Assembly: GCA_964417835.1 (NCBI GenBank)
Contig: CAYQJD010000030.1
Span: 1 to 12,877 of the forward strand
Source of the DNA: UMGS1124 sp964417835
GTDB lineage: Bacteria > Bacillota_I > Bacilli_A > RF39 > UBA660
Direction of reading: 5' to 3'
Length of the DNA: 12,877 bases
Shown here: positions 11,909 through 12,877 of the stretch, one piece after another
Position numbering within the stretch: position 1 is the first letter of the stretch
Layout of the letters: each line of letters opens with the position of its first letter
Notes under the pieces: model-generated
Told to the model about the DNA's origin: nothing
Seen by the model: only the letters and a program-made list of their open reading frames with translations
The model's database searches: none
Program-made: the position numbers and the translations under genes

Positions 11909-12877
11909 ATGTTCGGTGAACTAATAGATGTTTATGATAATTATGTAATAGTAGAAAATAAAACTGGTACAATTGATTCAAATTATTTGAATTTACATGT
12001 AATATTTAGTGATAATTTTAGAAATATAGTTGGTGAAATTATTTCAATAAATAAATCTGAAATAAAAATATTAATTGTTGGTGAAATAATTGATGGAAAG
12101 TTTGTAAGTGGTGTTGTTAGAAAACCTAACTTAAGTGGCAGCTGTAGGATTATATATAAAAGTGAAGTTGAAGCTTTATTAGGAAGACAAGATATTGATA
12201 ATACAGAGACTTTTTATATAGGGAAATCACTAATTTATGATGGGTTTAATGTTACAGGAAATTTTAATAGTTTTTTTTCAAATCATTTTGCTATTATAGG
12301 TAATACAGGAGCAGGGAAGAGTTGTAGTGTAGCAAGAATTCTTCAAAATATTTTTTATAAAAGTGCTTCTTTCATGCCAAGAGGAGCTCATATTGTTATA
12401 TTTGATGTATATGGTGAATATAATAAAGCTTTTGAATCATTAAATAATATAGAAGGTATGGGGTTTAAAAATTATTCTACTAAAGTTGATATGAGTGAGG
12501 GTGCATTAATTAATATACCTGCATATTTTTTAGGTGTAGACGATTTAGCTCTTTTATTAAATGTAACTACACCTAATCAGTTACCTATAATAGAGAAAAC
12601 TTTGAAATTAGTATATATTTTTAAAAATACTGATGAGAATATTAGTAAATATAAAAATGATATAATAGCTAGTTGTATTTTAGATATATTGACTAGTGGT
12701 AGAACAAGTACTCAAATTAGAGACCAAACTATTGCAGTATTATCTAGATATAATACAGAAACTTTAAATTTAGAAACTGTAATAGCTCAACCAGGATATA
12801 CAAGAACTATTAAACAATGTTTAAACATAGATCAACAAGGTAAAATGAATTCAGTTCAATATGTTGTTGATTTATTA
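11909..12877 (+). CDS. HerA/DUF87-family ATPase (3' end missing)
   Basis: The first 323 residues are present and the gene runs off the window. The N-terminal 110 residues are beta-rich and fit the HAS-barrel found in HerA-type ATPases. The Walker A is GNTGAGKS (131-138). The Walker B is IVIFDVYGEY (162-171), with Asp166, and the GEY ending is characteristic of the HerA/FtsK superfamily. Members form hexameric DNA-translocating motors; with the nuclease NurA they resect DNA ends in archaea, and in bacteria they also occur in phage-defence operons with Sir2 or nuclease partners. The partner should lie just downstream and is not visible. A ribosome binding site AGGTGAG (11898-11904) lies 4 nt before the ATG. 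Confidence 0.85.
   Translation, partial: MFGELIDVYDNYVIVENKTGTIDSNYLNLHVIFSDNFRNIVGEIISINKSEIKILIVGEIIDGKFVSGVVRKPNLSGSCRIIYKSEVEALLGRQDIDNTETFYIGKSLIYDGFNVTGNFNSFFSNHFAIIGNTGAGKSCSVARILQNIFYKSASFMPRGAHIVIFDVYGEYNKAFESLNNIEGMGFKNYSTKVDMSEGALINIPAYFLGVDDLALLLNVTTPNQLPIIEKTLKLVYIFKNTDENISKYKNDIIASCILDILTSGRTSTQIRDQTIAVLSRYNTETLNLETVIAQPGYTRTIKQCLNIDQQGKMNSVQYVVDLL

Noticed and set aside
1..12877. CRISPR array or complete mobile element
   Set aside because: No regularly spaced repeats, cas genes, transposase or integrase are visible; the only repeats are the edge element and the prepilin duplication.

Overview
The window comes from a very AT-rich, Gram-positive-type bacterium (Firmicutes/Bacillota or a related low-GC gut lineage). 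Supporting signs are AT-heavy codon use, GGAGG-type ribosome binding sites, a PrsA-type lipoprotein foldase, a RecX of Firmicutes length, a LexA box of the Bacillus type and two tiny YjcZ-like membrane proteins. The code looks standard: TGA ends two genes and TGG encodes Trp. I cannot name the genus.

Left part (1-3050): a GC-rich repeat at the very edge resembles REP-like repeats scattered in Clostridia. It is followed by an unassigned protein with an N-terminal His-Tyr-Thr motif (possibly an ADP-ribosyltransferase-like fold), an OGG1-type 8-oxoguanine DNA glycosylase, two tandem type IV prepilin-like genes sharing an almost identical 120-nt 5' end, and a tRNA-Pro(UGG) with its own promoter and terminator.

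Centre (3084-8231): a two-gene operon encodes an unknown coiled-coil/acidic-linker/helical cytoplasmic protein and a 95-residue helical protein. A second two-gene operon encodes a secreted SH3/glucosaminidase protein ending in a dockerin module and a membrane-anchored beta-sandwich surface protein. The latter pair looks like a cell-wall remodelling unit, with the wall hydrolase possibly docked on its neighbour. The operon ends at a terminator shared with a convergent acyltransferase-3 gene.

Right part (8230-12877): the acyltransferase gene diverges from recX, whose promoter carries a near-perfect LexA box between the -35 and -10, so recX and the overlapping small membrane-protein gene are probably SOS-controlled. 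A prsA-like foldase gene lies convergent to them. Upstream of prsA, on the plus strand, two tiny transmembrane genes (32 and 42 codons) follow a sequence resembling a mother-cell sigma-K promoter. The window ends inside a HerA/DUF87-type ATPase gene.

Most of the window is ordinary chromosome. The least explained parts are the coiled-coil/helical pair (3140-5046), the dockerin hydrolase plus membrane partner (5157-8168), the tandem prepilins and the HYT-motif protein. No gene-free stretch exceeds about 190 bases.
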